Shown here piece after piece: positions 31,746 to 41,866 of a DNA stretch of 64,000 bases (positions are counted from its first letter, which is position 1; every line of letters starts with the position of its first letter). A program made the translations under genes and the position numbers. The notes beneath the pieces are model-generated. The model did no database searches. It saw only the letters and a list, made by a program, of their open reading frames with translations, and was not told where the DNA came from. The stretch is from Favolaschia claudopus (lineage: Eukaryota; Basidiomycota; Agaricomycetes; Agaricales; Mycenaceae): positions 1,364,001-1,428,000 of the forward strand of contig JAWWNJ010000001.1 in assembly GCA_037176885.1 (NCBI GenBank), read 5' to 3'.

Positions 31746-32034
31746 ACACTGTAAATAGTAAAAGCACCGTGATTCCTGACTTTGGGAAGGGGATTGTTGT
31801 TTAGGAATTCAAAGTACACCTGTAGTTATAGCAAGGCCAAGGATAGAATAAGCAACAAGCAACAGGATAGATAGTGGGCTTTGCCGCGCCTGCGCGGGCC
31901 TACTGCGATTATTAATAAATACATCCCAAATCATTTTCACACAAAATCGTGTCTGCAGTCAGCAGCATCACACCCAACTGATCCGGTCCCGAATTTTTTT
32001 GTACCTCGCCTTCCAGCACGTTCGCATCTGCAAC
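31746..32034. other. Short spacer, possibly an LTR piece
   Basis: No gene. The stretch with TGTTGTTTAGGAATTCAAAG, then AAGCAACAAGCAACAGGATA and the GC-rich palindrome-like CCGCGCCTGCGCGGGCC, resembles LTR-type sequence following the gag remnant, but no second copy exists in the window to prove it. The last part is the LTV1 leader. Confidence 0.3.
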
Positions 32035-33812
32035 ATGCCCTCCAAACCACTCTTCCGCCAGCCCGGCACAAAACACTTCCAAGTAGTCCCCCGATCCCTC
32101 CGCGATCCCCTCATCCACGACTCAACCGCCAGCCCCCAAGTCCTCAAACCCTTCGAACGCGAAAACACCAAGAAAGGAAAATCCCGCGCAGACCTCGAAC
32201 AAGACTCCGACTTGCAATTAGCCTCCACCTCTTCTCCGAACACAGGCGAAGCCGCCCTCTACGGCGTCTACTACGATGACTCCGAATACGACTACATGCA
32301 GCATCTCCGCCCAGTCGGGCTGCAGGAAGACGGCGTCGAGAGCGTCTTGATCGAGGCTCCAACGAACAGCAATGGGAAGGGGAAGGGTATCTCCCTGAAA
32401 GACCTGCCTGACGGTGTATTACCCTCGACATCGGAGCTGCCCAGGACGTATGAATCCCAACAAGCTGTCCCAGACAGCATCGCAGGCTTCCAACCCGACA
32501 TGGACCCGCATCTCCGGCAGGTTTTAGAGGCGCTCGAAGACGATGCCTTCGTAGACGACGCCCTCCAAGACGACTTCTTCGGCGAACTCGTAGCCGATGG
32601 CGAGCGCGGCAGCGATGAACCGTTCGATTTTGAATTTTCCGAGGATGCGGAGGCAGGAGGGGAAGAGGAGGATGAAAATGCAGGCTGGGAGGCGAGGTTC
32701 TCGCAATTCAAAAAAACTCAAGCTCGAAGTGGAGGTGGACGAGGAGGGACCAGCGACGACGGGTACGATGAGAGCGAAGGCGGGGACACCGTTGGCCGGA
32801 TGCCTGAAATGAGTGTCATCGGTGGGAAGAAGCGCCGCAAGGGCACCAGCTATGCTTCCGGATACAGCATGAGCAGTTCCTCGATGTATCGCAACGAAGC
32901 CCTCCAAACCCTCGATGAGCGATTCGATCAGGTATATAATAACCCCTCTACTCTATATATCTTTCCCTCCGCAGGCCAAGCTGTTTCATAGAACTGACTG
33001 ACTACAGATAATCCTCAAACAATACAACTCCGACGAAGAGTCCGACCCGTCCGAAGACGAGGATGATGACGACGACACAGCGCCGGAACTGATCACCTCG
33101 AGAGCGGATTTCGAGTCAATGATGGACGAGTTCCTCAACGACTACGAGATCCTCGGCCGCAAAATGAAACCCAAGCTCGAAGGCGACAACGGTGCTGCGA
33201 AACTAGACACTCTCCGTCGAGCCATGGGTCAAGACGAGCGCGTACGCGTGGCTGGCGAGGGAGATGAGATCGCCGACGATGATGTATTAATGCCGCTTGA
33301 CATCGACGACAGGAAGGATAGGTGGGATTGTGAAACTGTGCTTTGTGAGTGGAGATGATATGGTCCACGTCTATCTACGAACCAAAATGCTAACCAAAAA
33401 ACAAAAACAAAAAACAGCTACGTATTCCAACCTAGAAAACCACCCTCGTCTCATTCGCGCTCGAGACGCCGAGCGCAAGAAAATCCCCAAAATACACCTC
33501 GACCCTCGTACCGGTCTTCCTTCCGTCGTCCAACCACCACCAACAATATCCAAACCAAGAGCTCCAGCCCTTGACACGGATGGATCGGATTCGGATTCGG
33601 ATCTGACCGAAGACGGGCGGCCGCGGGTCGAAACCGTCAAGCGGGATAAAAACGAGTCGAAAGAGGAGAAACGGGCGAGGAAGGCTGCTGTGAAGGAGGA
33701 ACGGCAGATGAGGAGGGCGGAGAAGAAGGCCACGAAGGAGGTGTTTGGGACGGAGATGAAGGCACAGAAGAAGGCGATTGGGAATAAGGAGCGACGGTTG
33801 AAGAGTTTGTAG
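32035..33812 (+). CDS. LTV1: Ltv1, 40S ribosomal subunit biogenesis factor
   Basis: Assembly factor of the small ribosomal subunit, acting in late 40S maturation and export. The three-exon model 32035-32931, 33008-33344 and 33418-33812 sums to 1629 nt, or 542 residues. The Ltv1 signature at the start (MPSKPLFRQPGTKHFQVVPR) and the YDDSEYDYMQHLRPVG motif are clear. Long acidic stretches (LEALEDDAFVDDALQDDFFG, EDEDDDDD) follow, then TYSNLENHPRLIRARD, LDPRTGLPSVV and a Lys/Arg-rich coiled tail (KEEKRARKAAVKEERQMRRA). The start is the first Met after an upstream in-frame extension that has no family similarity. Confidence 0.93.
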
Positions 33813-33970
33813 AATTGAAACGATATTTTCATTCTTCGAGTTGTGATATTGGCTTGAATTGCGCGAAACGTAGAAAAACAAGATCAAGATACAGGTATAG
33901 GATGATACAGCAATATAAGATGTTACACCAGTACATTATACATCCACAAACCATACAAGACATAATCCTC

Positions 33971-34903
33971 TCATCCCTCTGTCTGCTCCTCCTCCATCGA
34001 AACATCGCCGTCGCTGTCAGCCCCCAGCTCCCTGTCCACCTCAAGCATCGCCGCACTAGCCCTCCTATACATCTCCGCATTATCAAGGTCAGGAATCAAC
34101 TCCTCCCCCCCACTCTCCTTCGCCTTGACCCGAAGCTGCGAAACAGCCCAATTGATATACCCCGGTGTCCCCATCTCCCACTGCCGCTTCCCCGCCTCCG
34201 TATGCTGGAACTGCGTCAGCGCGGCTATCGTCACCGGCTTCAGCTCCGGAAGGGTCGCGACGGACTTTTGCAGTTCCAGGAGCGCAGCGGGTAGGGATTT
34301 CGCGGCAGCGGTCGATTCGTATACCGCGAGGTTTTCGTACAGTTGTCGTGTTTTCCGTAGTTCGGTGCTTTTCTTGTGATTGGTGCGGATGAGATGGCGT
34401 TTTAGCCTTCGTTGCTTTTGAAGAAGAAAAGATACGCGATTGAGTTAAATCACAACGCGTACCGGACTTGAAAAGAGAAACATACATACATTTTCAAGTG
34501 CATTCCGCAGCTGTTCCACCTCATCCATAAGCTCCTGTTCCATCTCCGGTGTATGTGTGAGATCGAGGTGCTCATGATGCGGCAAAACGAGCGGTAAATC
34601 CGCAGGGACCGCAAAAATATTGCGCAACGACCACGCCTCGAAGAAATCAAACGCCACATCGGTGTGAAACTCGAGTAGGGTTTGGAACGCCACGAGCCCT
34701 TGTTCGATCTCCTGGTTGTTCTCTGTGTCGTTGTGCTGGGCGGCGCGTTGCTGTAGGAAGTCCTCTGTGCCGTTTACGCCGTCTTGGACTGCGTGGTTGG
34801 CGACGTTGATGATGTCGTCTAAGAGAAGCTGGGGTGAAAAACCGAGAGCTTCTGTGAGTAGTTGCGGGGGGATGAGTGCTTGGGGCGCGTCGGATGTCCC
34901 CAT
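33971..34903 (-). CDS. MIS12: Kinetochore protein Mis12/Mtw1
   Basis: Subunit of the Mis12 (MIND) complex that links centromeric chromatin to the outer kinetochore. Two exons, 34490-34903 and 33971-34414, with a 75-bp intron sum to 858 nt, or 285 residues. The family core LLTEALGFSPQLLLDDIINV is followed by an acidic/Gln helix, then LLEFHTDVAFDFFEAWSLRN and IFAVPADLPLVLPHHEHLDL. A second coiled-coil exon (RRLKRHLIRTNHKKSTELRK) and a short acidic C-terminus complete it. The ATG at 34903 was chosen because the longer in-frame extension upstream is non-coding promoter sequence shared with the F-box genes. It is divergent from F-box copy C, with about 270 bp between start codons. Pieces of its first codons are repeated next to other F-box copies. 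Confidence 0.88.
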
Positions 34904-34948
34904 GGCTGAATAGAGCTCGTGTGGGTCGCGAGGAATGGGGAAAAGGGA

Positions 34949-35010
34949 GAGTCGCGTTTTTGGCACCTGACCGATTGAATTTTCGTGGGAAGTTCCTTCC
35001 CTTCCCAACC
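34949..35010 (+). promoter_or_regulatory. Conserved F-box upstream element, copy C (between MIS12 and F-box C)
   Basis: GAGTCGCGTTTTTGGCACCT, then GACCGATTGAATTTTCGTGG and GAAGTTCCTTCCCTTCCC, in the divergent spacer of MIS12 and F-box C, about 165 bp before the F-box ATG. It could serve both genes. The same block precedes the other four F-box copies. Confidence 0.6.
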
Positions 35011-35174
35011 ACTGTCTTCAACCAGCGACCGCGGCTCAGCGCTCGGCCTTGTTCGACCGTGCAAGATAATCTGCACCTATCTGCATACTGGTTCAGCTTT
35101 ACTACCACTGTCGTACTCTACTTCACTCCGCCTGGACCACCGCTAGTCTTGCTGTTCCAAACTAGTCGCCAACC

Positions 35175-36302
35175 ATGCTTGACTCCATGGAAGCGGATCG
35201 CACTTTTGTGGCACAGAAAGACGCGCAAATCCTCGAGCTCGAGGCCCAATTAGATATACTCCAGAAGGCATTATTGCTTCTTCGTGCAGCTAGACAGCCT
35301 GCATTGGAGCGCCTCGATGCATACAAATATCCAGTTGTCACTTTACCGGTGGATGTTATCAACGAGGTCTTCGTTCATTTCTTACCACCTTACCCGGTAG
35401 GCCCGCCGCTGGGTGGGCCATCCTCACCCACAACGTTGACGCACGTTTGCCGCCATTGGCGCGCAATAGCTCTTGCCCTCCCCGCGCTTTGGCGAGCGAT
35501 CAATCTGACTGTCCGCCGGCAAGATCTCTGGACTCATCATACCCGCGCAGCCTTCCTCGCTCCGTTGTGGTTGGACAGATCTGGCGCTCTCCCTCTCAGC
35601 ATCGAGGCTGCCGACTTTGGCGAGGGCGGTTCGCTCCCTGTTTTCTCTAGTCTCCTGCCCTATTGCGCTCGCTGGGAGCATATTGCATTGAGTCTGAAAG
35701 ACGCCAACCCGCTACGCTGCATAGGCACGCTGGGGCACTCAATGCCGCTCCTGCGTAACCTGAATCTATGGTTCAGAAGCAGTGTCGACAATCCCATCGT
35801 GATCCAGGATCTCCCCTTGTTGCGCACAGTCGCTCTAAATGATTGTGGCTGGATAAGTATCAGTTTGCCTTGGTCACAGCTCACTTCCATCGCCATGAGC
35901 TCCATATATCCGAATCACGCCTTGGTCATCCTGCGACAAACGCCGCATCTCATAGACTGCACGCTCAACTTCTGGAGCAGGGTCGAACTGCATGACAATC
36001 CTTTGAAGGATGTTGTGCTGTTGTGTCTGGAAACGTTGGCATTTGTCGCAGAGAGCGATATCGACGTCGATTTTTTCGAGAGCCTCGTCACCCCGGCTCT
36101 TCATTGCTTGGAGGTTCCAGAAGACTTTCTGGGAGAACGGCCGACGGAATCGCTCGAAGCCTACATATTGAAATCCGGGTGCAAGCTTCGTGAGCTCAGA
36201 ATCACGAACGCGACTGTTCGTGTTCAAAGCTACCGTGATGCGTTTCCATCGATTCCCTCAATCAAACACACCGAGGCGGAAGCAAGTCAAGCTGGGCCTT
36301 GA
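35175..36302 (+). CDS. F-box protein copy C
   Basis: Intact intronless gene of 375 residues. It has a coiled coil (LELEAQLDILQKALLLLRAA), an F-box (YKYPVVTLPVDVINEVFVHF to HVCRHWRAIALALPALWRAI), and a leucine-rich region (MPLLRNLNLWFRS, DLPLLRTVALNDCG, SLPWSQLTSIAMSSIYPNHA, LRQTPHLIDCTLN). The C-terminus differs slightly from the others (HTEAEASQAGP). It is probably an SCF adaptor; the substrate is unknown. It is the copy next to the intact MIS12 gene and therefore the best candidate for the founding copy. Confidence 0.87.
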   Translation: MLDSMEADRTFVAQKDAQILELEAQLDILQKALLLLRAARQPALERLDAYKYPVVTLPVDVINEVFVHFLPPYPVGPPLGGPSSPTTLTHVCRHWRAIALALPALWRAINLTVRRQDLWTHHTRAAFLAPLWLDRSGALPLSIEAADFGEGGSLPVFSSLLPYCARWEHIALSLKDANPLRCIGTLGHSMPLLRNLNLWFRSSVDNPIVIQDLPLLRTVALNDCGWISISLPWSQLTSIAMSSIYPNHALVILRQTPHLIDCTLNFWSRVELHDNPLKDVVLLCLETLAFVAESDIDVDFFESLVTPALHCLEVPEDFLGERPTESLEAYILKSGCKLRELRITNATVRVQSYRDAFPSIPSIKHTEAEASQAGP

Positions 36303-36512
36303 TGAAAAAGAATTCGGATCTGGAACGTTTGTCGGGCTCTCGGGGGTCAAAGCATTAGCGCACTTGATGGTTGGACAGCTTGATTATTCTCGACTCAAAA
36401 ACCTCAGTGGTAAAAATCTCCAGTACCGTCTACTTAAGTGACTTCGCAGGACTTCGCAAGTAGATATGAGTTGGTTAAATATAGTCGGCTGTGCTTCGAA
36501 GTGGCAGAGAAC

Positions 36513-36541
36513 AATGAGTGCTTGCGGCGCGTCTGAAGTGG
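36513..36541 (-). repeat. Relic of the MIS12 start region (beside copy D)
   Basis: On the minus strand this reads TSDAPQALI, identical to residues 3-11 of the intact MIS12, then diverges. It lies upstream of F-box copy D in the same divergent position that MIS12 has relative to copy C. Confidence 0.65.
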
Positions 36542-36592
36542 CGAATTCGGAACAAGGAGTCACAAGAAATGTGGAATGGAGAGTCGCCTGCA

Positions 36593-36660
36593 GAGTCGCA
36601 TTTTTGGCACCTGACCATGACCGCCGTTGATTGAATTTTCGTGGGAAGTTCCTTCCCTGC
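36593..36660 (+). promoter_or_regulatory. Conserved F-box upstream element, copy D
   Basis: GAGTCGCATTTTTGGCACCT, then a 10-bp insertion (GACCATGACC), then TTGATTGAATTTTCGTGGGA and AGTTCCTTCCC. It lies about 165 bp before the copy D start codon, the same spacing as in copy C. Confidence 0.55.
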
Positions 36661-36825
36661 CTTCAACTTGATCAGCAGCCACGGCTCGACCTTGCTCAGT
36701 GCTCGCCGTGCAAGATAATCTGCACCTATCTGCACACCGGTCTAGCTCTACTAACACTGTGGTCCTGTACTTCACTCTACCTGGATCACCGTCACAGTCT
36801 CGCTGACGCAAATTAGTCGCCAACC

Positions 36826-37935
36826 ATGCTTGACTTCATGGAAGCGGATCGCACTTTTGTGGCGCTGAAAGACGCGCAAATCCTCGAGCTCGAGGCCCAA
36901 ATAGATATACTCCAGAAGTCACTATCTATTCTACGTGCAGCTAGGCAGCCTGCTTCGGAGCGTCTCGATTCATACAAATATCCAGTTCTCACTTTACCGA
37001 TGGATGTTATTGACGAGATCTTCGGTCATTTTTTACCACCTTATCCGACTCCCCCGCCACTCAGCGGGACTTCCTCACCTATGATTCTGACGCAGATCTG
37101 CAGCCAATGGCGCGGAATAGCTCTTTCCATCCCAACGCTTTGGAGAGCGATCAACCTGGCTACCCCTCAGGATCGTTACAAGGTCCACCCATACGCGGCC
37201 TCGTTGGCTTCATTGTGGTTGGAAAGATCCGGCTCCCTTCCACTCAGTATACAGGCTACCAACTATGACGAGGACGAGGATGAGAGCGGTGGAGAGGATT
37301 TCTCGAGTCTCGCACCGTGTTTCGCTCGTTGGGAGCATCTCACGTTGGTTCTTCAGGACGCCAGCCCGCTCCAAGCGCTAAGGGACTCGATGCCGCTTCT
37401 CCGTAGTCTGGATCTATGGTTCAGCATTGGCTGTCGCAAGCCTATCGTGATCCAAAACGTCCCCCTCTTGCGGACGCTCGTTCTGAGCGACTTTGGTAGC
37501 GCGAGTGTCAGTGTGCCCTGGTCGCAGCTGACCTCTCTGACCCTGATGTCCATGTATGCGAGCCATGTCATGGCCATTCTGCGGCAAACACCGCATCTCG
37601 TTCGCTGCTCGCTGCATTTCTGGCCAGAGATCCCGCTTGCCGACGTTTCCGATGTTGTGTTATTGCGTCTGGAAACACTCGAATTCAAAGAGCGCAGCGA
37701 AGTTGATGTTGCAGCGATTCAAATTCTCTTTACTCCGGCGCTACTTTGCTTGGAGATCCCAGAAAGCTTGCTCCGGTTGGGATCTTACCCCACTGAACCG
37801 CTCAAAACCTACATATCTAAATCGGGGTGCAAGCTTCGGGAGTTACGGATTACAGAGGCGAATTCTTGCGTTCAAATCTACCATGATGCCTTTCCATCTA
37901 TCCCCACAATCAAACACACCGAGTCGGGGGCATGA
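36826..37935 (+). CDS. F-box protein copy D
   Basis: Intact intronless gene of 369 residues, closest to copy B. It has a coiled coil (LELEAQIDILQKSLSILRAA), an F-box (YKYPVLTLPMDVIDEIFGHF to QICSQWRGIALSIPTLWRAI), an acidic insert DEDEDESGGED shorter than in copy B, and leucine-rich strands (MPLLRSLDLWFSIG, NVPLLRTLVLSDFG, SVPWSQLTSLTLMSMYASHV). It ends FPSIPTIKHTESGA. It is a likely SCF substrate adaptor. Confidence 0.87.
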   Translation: MLDFMEADRTFVALKDAQILELEAQIDILQKSLSILRAARQPASERLDSYKYPVLTLPMDVIDEIFGHFLPPYPTPPPLSGTSSPMILTQICSQWRGIALSIPTLWRAINLATPQDRYKVHPYAASLASLWLERSGSLPLSIQATNYDEDEDESGGEDFSSLAPCFARWEHLTLVLQDASPLQALRDSMPLLRSLDLWFSIGCRKPIVIQNVPLLRTLVLSDFGSASVSVPWSQLTSLTLMSMYASHVMAILRQTPHLVRCSLHFWPEIPLADVSDVVLLRLETLEFKERSEVDVAAIQILFTPALLCLEIPESLLRLGSYPTEPLKTYISKSGCKLRELRITEANSCVQIYHDAFPSIPTIKHTESGA

Positions 37936-38049
37936 TAACTCATACTTAAGCTAGTATAGTATATAGGAGTCGCAGGATACTTTGAGTTCTGTTTGAGGGT
38001 TCATGATTAAATACACATACTTGCAACATCGTCCCGACCAAACTTGAGA

Positions 38050-38104
38050 TAAAGTCTCTGTCACTAATTAGGGAGGAATGAGTGCCTCCGACGCGCCTGA
38101 AGTG
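38050..38104 (-). repeat. Relic of the MIS12 start region (beside copy E)
   Basis: On the minus strand this reads TSGASEALIPP, then a stop, then L-V-TETL. This aligns with TSDAPQALIPPQLLTEAL of the intact MIS12. It is the longest of the clear relics together with the one at 8603-8655. Confidence 0.65.
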
Positions 38105-38163
38105 TCGAACTCGGTGTCGCGAGAACGTGAAATCCAATTATCCAACCCACCAAATCGGAGAAA

Positions 38164-38210
38164 TGCGTTTTTGGCACCTGACCGTCGATTGAATTTCGTG
38201 GGAACTTCCT
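38164..38210 (+). promoter_or_regulatory. Conserved F-box upstream element, copy E
   Basis: TGCGTTTTTGGCACCTGACC, then GTCGATTGAATTTCGTGGGA and ACTTCCTTTTC. It differs from the others in the last part (GGGAACTTCC rather than GGGAAGTTCC). It lies about 130 bp before the original copy E start codon. Confidence 0.5.
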
Positions 38211-38338
38211 TTTCAAACTAATCTGTCCTTGACTTCGCTCAGCACGCAACCTCCGAAATCGAGATCTTCTGGCTGCATCGAAGCCCAACCATCCCAAACT
38301 TTCTCACCATCGATACCCCGCGCTTTACTTGCTGGATC

Positions 38339-39497
38339 ATGCTCATTTACATGGAAGTGGATCGCGCCTTTGTGGCGGAGGCAAACGCTCAAATCAGAGC
38401 TAGAAGCCCAGATTTCTGCACTTCAGAACTCGATATCTCTCCTACGTGCAGATCAGCAGCTTGCTCTGGAGCACCTCGATTCATACAAGTATCCAGTTCT
38501 CACTTTGCCAATGGACGTCGTCTCCGAAATTTTCGTCCATTTCTTACCGCCTTACCCGATCCGCCCGCCGCTAGGTGGAACATCTTCACCCACACTTTTG
38601 ACGCACATTTGCCGCCATTGGCGCGGAATAGCTCTTGGCCTCCCCGCGCTTTGGAGAGCGATCAACCTGACTGCCCCCTGGAAACCGGGCATGGCTAGTC
38701 ATGCCCACGCAGCCTTGTTGGCCCCGTTGTGGTTAAAAAGATCTGGCTTTCTCCCTCTCAGTATCGAGTTCTTCGCCTTTGAAGAGGACGAGGACGAGGA
38801 CGGTTCGATCCCTGTTTTCTCCAGTCTCCTACCCTATTGCACTCGCTGGGAGCATATTGCATTAAGTCTTTTGAATGCCAAGCCGCTAGGCACAATTGGG
38901 CTCTCGATTCCACTCCTCCGTACCCTGGATCTATGGGTCAACGACGGTATGGACACTCCCATCGTGATCCAGGATGTCCCCCTCTTGCGCACAGTCGCTC
39001 TAAATGACTGTGGCTCCATAAGTGTCAGTCTGCCTTGGTCGCAGCTCACTTCCATCGCCATGAGATCCGTATATCCGAATCACATCTTGGCCATCTTGCG
39101 ACAAACGCCGCGTCTCATCGACTGCACACTCAAACTGTGGAGCGAACCGCATGACGATCCGTTAGAGGACGTTATACTATTGCGTCTGGAAACGCTGGTA
39201 TTTGAGGCAGACAGCGCTATTGACGTCAAATTTTTCAAGAGCCTCGTCACCCCGGCTCTTCGTTGCTTGGAGATTCCAGAAGACTTTCTGAATCTTTGGT
39301 CGGGAAAACAGCCTACGGACTCGCTCAAAGACTACATATCGAAATCCGGGTGCAAGCTCCGTGAGATCCGCATTACGGAGGCGACTGTTGGTGCTCAAGC
39401 CTACCATGATGCCTTTCCATCGATTCCCTTAATCAAACATTTTAGTGCTGAGTTGAGAGGTACTCAGCAATCAAACACTAGCACAGAGTCTTGGTAG
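38339..39497 (+). pseudogene. F-box protein copy E, frameshifted near its start
   Basis: The original start (38339, MLIYMEVDRAFVAEANAQI) aligns with copy A. A 2-bp loss at about 38395 (ATC-AGAGCTAGAAGCC against ATCTTTGAGCTAGAGGCC in copy A) then shifts the frame inside the coiled coil. The rest is intact in the other frame: ELEAQISALQNSISLLRADQ, F-box YKYPVLTLPMDVVSEIFVHF, leucine-rich region, acidic insert FEEDEDEDG. It ends at 39497 with a novel tail (HFSAELRGTQQSNTSTESW). That second frame is open upstream to an ATG at 38229, so a full-length protein with a different N-terminus is possible. It could therefore be a rescued gene rather than dead. Confidence 0.75.
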
Positions 39498-39837
39498 GTA
39501 TCCCGTGAGATCCGCCCCCAATCTATGTTCATTGGCAATTGCTATGGCTATCCCTACCGGGTATTGAAGAGAATCGGAAGCGCAAGGGCGCGAGGTTATC
39601 CCAGTCTGAGGATACTCGTGTCAAATGAAAAGGACCCGCGAAAGGTTTCCAAAAGGGCGGAGCTCAGAATTGAAATCGCGATTCAGAAGAGTAGCAAACC
39701 GGCACGACTAAACCGCACGCATTCGCGCAGGTGTCGATCTTTGTTTCGCAAACTAGAGCACAATTACAAACAATCGGGTAGATACAGTAGATAAAGAATA
39801 AATGACAGCAAAAGAAAATTCGAGAAACGAAAAACAA
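39498..39837. other. Short intergenic region
   Basis: Between F-box copy E and the convergent gene ending at 39838. No gene, repeat or RNA feature recognised. Confidence 0.5.
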
Positions 39838-40883
39838 TCAATGAGGCTCTCCGCCCGACCTGCCTCGTCGAGGTGTGCTGCTGGTCGAAGGCGACGATGA
39901 CTGGGCAGCAGTACCCCGCCTGGCTTTCTTCGGGCTATGCGGGGTGCTTGCAGCAGATTGGCTTGACGAGCCGCTCGTCGGTGTGTCGAACACATCATCG
40001 ACTCGCTTCCGTTTTGGGACTGGTATCGGCGCCGAGGGAGGGGGCATTGCGATAGACGAGGGAGTGCGTGTCAGGGAAGATGTGTGCGCGGGTGAGGGGG
40101 GCGGTTGGGGTTGGGACGTTCGGGAGGAGGATGGGTACACGGTTGGATGACGTGCTAGCGGTGCGGGCTGAGAAGGCTTGGCTTTGGATGAGGAAGAGGA
40201 GGAGCCCGGCACGGGAGTGAAACGCATGGCCGGTTCGCGAGGGGCGGACGAGGATAGGTTAGATTCTGCAGTGCCAGTGGATAAGTAGGTGTAGAGGTGT
40301 GTCTGAGAAGCCAACGTACTGATAGCGGTTTTGGTTGATCCTTGGGTGGCATGTTTCGTGCTTGGGCCAGCAGCATTAGAAGCTGCCCGAGTCACCAATG
40401 CACCTGTGTCCTCGTTTTCGGGCAACTCTGTTTGTATTCCTTCAGGAGGACATTGCAAGAATGAAGAACGGGTACGGACCTTCGACCGTGAGCTCGGATT
40501 CCTCTCCGTGTGTCCCATCGACGAAGACATCTCTCACAGTGGCCGTTACTGTAAGCTCCTCAGTGTCGGTGGTTTTGTCGTCAGCTCGCCGGACGGGTCC
40601 TATGTTGCCAGCCTACGTCGACGAGATCAGAGTCTGGCGCTTTAACGTTGGGGAAAGCTATTGAACTCACCTCGACCTTGATCTCGAGACACTTCTGCTT
40701 CCCGTCGGCCGTTATGATATACAGCGAGCCGCTGACTGTCGTCTTCAGCACGATAACAATTGTGCCGATAGTGATAACGTAGTTGCGCTGCCTATATGGC
40801 CCGCTGCTTTCTTTAGTAACTTGGATGAGACCTCCCAGAACTTTGTTCTCGGTCGGTCGCATAGTGGAGAGGGTGCTGGGCAT
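39838..40883 (-). CDS. Unrecognised probable nuclear protein
   Basis: Probably a split gene. The first part (from 40883) reads MRPTENKVLGGLIQ and, across a likely intron, SGSLYIITADGKQKCLEIKV. A middle part reads RADDKTTDTEELTVTATVRD and VFVDGTHGEESELTVEG. The long 3' exon (to 39838) is rich in Ser, Pro and Thr and has two basic stretches, PVPKRKRVDD and SPKKARRG, that look like nuclear localisation signals. It ends STPRRGRSGGEPH. The middle joins were not resolved in frame. I do not recognise the family; a beta-rich small domain with a disordered basic tail would fit what is seen. Confidence 0.5.
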
Positions 40884-41866
40884 CGTAGTGTGCTGAGCGG
40901 GTGGTGGTTGGGAGCAAAGTTGGGTTCGTATGCCATCGTATTTGCGCTAGTTTATATATGCGTCTCGCTTGCATTGTTCTTTAGCCGTGTCCAAGCGTTG
41001 GTCAAAGCAGTGGCTGTGCCAACTGTCATGCGGCCAATTGTATTCCAGATCGAGAGGGAGAGTCAAAGCAGAGGCCAAAGCAGACAATAACGGGAGTGAG
41101 ACTGCTTGGAGAAGACAGGGAAGCATGCGCTTGGATTTTTGGAGCGGATGTGAGGATTTGATCATGATCTTTAAGCAGGCTCTAGCAGCCAAACAGTGCA
41201 GGTGAAAATTATGCGAAGTCCATTAGAGTTGCGGGATGGCTCTTCACACGATATCGGCGCGACTTTGAGGACTCTCGCAGAGTAGTCAAGAAACAAGCAC
41301 ACCGGGGGCAGACTGATATTGGGAGCAGACCAACATGCTGATGTAGAGAAACCACTCGATTTCGGCAACAGAAACCAATGCAGGACGTCGATCCAAAAGG
41401 GCGTAGACTGCTTGGACGAATTTTGCGGCCGCTGCCGCGATTTGAACCTTCGAGGCAGAAAAATTCCTTGGAGCAAATTAGGAGGCCGAAGGGTTGCGTT
41501 GGAGGCGAGATTGTCAGCTCATCTTGACCAGCTGGTGATATCGCAGCACGCCTGCGGGTTAGTATACCAGAGCGCGCGCACTGCATGAAGTTTCAAGTCA
41601 AAGCAGAGCGACGAAGGCTGAGAGCGTCATGACGGGCGGCGCGCCAATCAAAAACTCCGAAAAAGGATACCCACCATCGCTTAACTCTCAACAAGCACCA
41701 GTATTCGATGGTCTACACCATGGCCAGCGATTTAGACTCGGGGCGCTGTTATCGCTATTGGAAAGGAATGTTGTGGGGGTAAACAACGGCAGTCTCCGCC
41801 AAGGCATCTACGGCGATTAATCGATTGCTTGGCTCTTTGACTTTCAACTTCTTGCTCTCAACCACC
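40884..41866. other. Intergenic region before Het-C
   Basis: About 1 kb between divergent genes. Open frames of 80-125 codons exist on both strands (for example 41209-41586 minus) but overlap each other, with Cys/Arg-rich composition and no motif. CTCTTTGACTTTCAACTTCT just before the Het-C ATG looks like a pyrimidine-rich leader. Confidence 0.45.

Larger units (their letters stand above)
36593..39470 (+). repeat. Right arm of the long inverted segmental duplication (F-box D-E)
   Basis: Copy D, spacer and copy E match copy B, spacer and copy A at 7060-10168 in reverse orientation. Pairwise resemblance is B with D (shared acidic insert) and E with A (shared upstream block from CAAACTAATCTGT through GCTTTACTTGCTGG). 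The element before D also matches the element before B. Confidence 0.8.

Noticed and set aside
34904..35008. Longer MIS12 N-terminus (MGREGTSHENSIGQVPKTRL)
   Set aside because: Encoded by the conserved F-box upstream element, and the same peptide appears in frames near other F-box copies. It is not protein-conserved MIS12 sequence.
41209..41586. 125-codon minus-strand frame upstream of Het-C
   Set aside because: Cys/Arg/Ser-rich, overlaps an equally long plus-strand frame, and has no motif or splice signal support.
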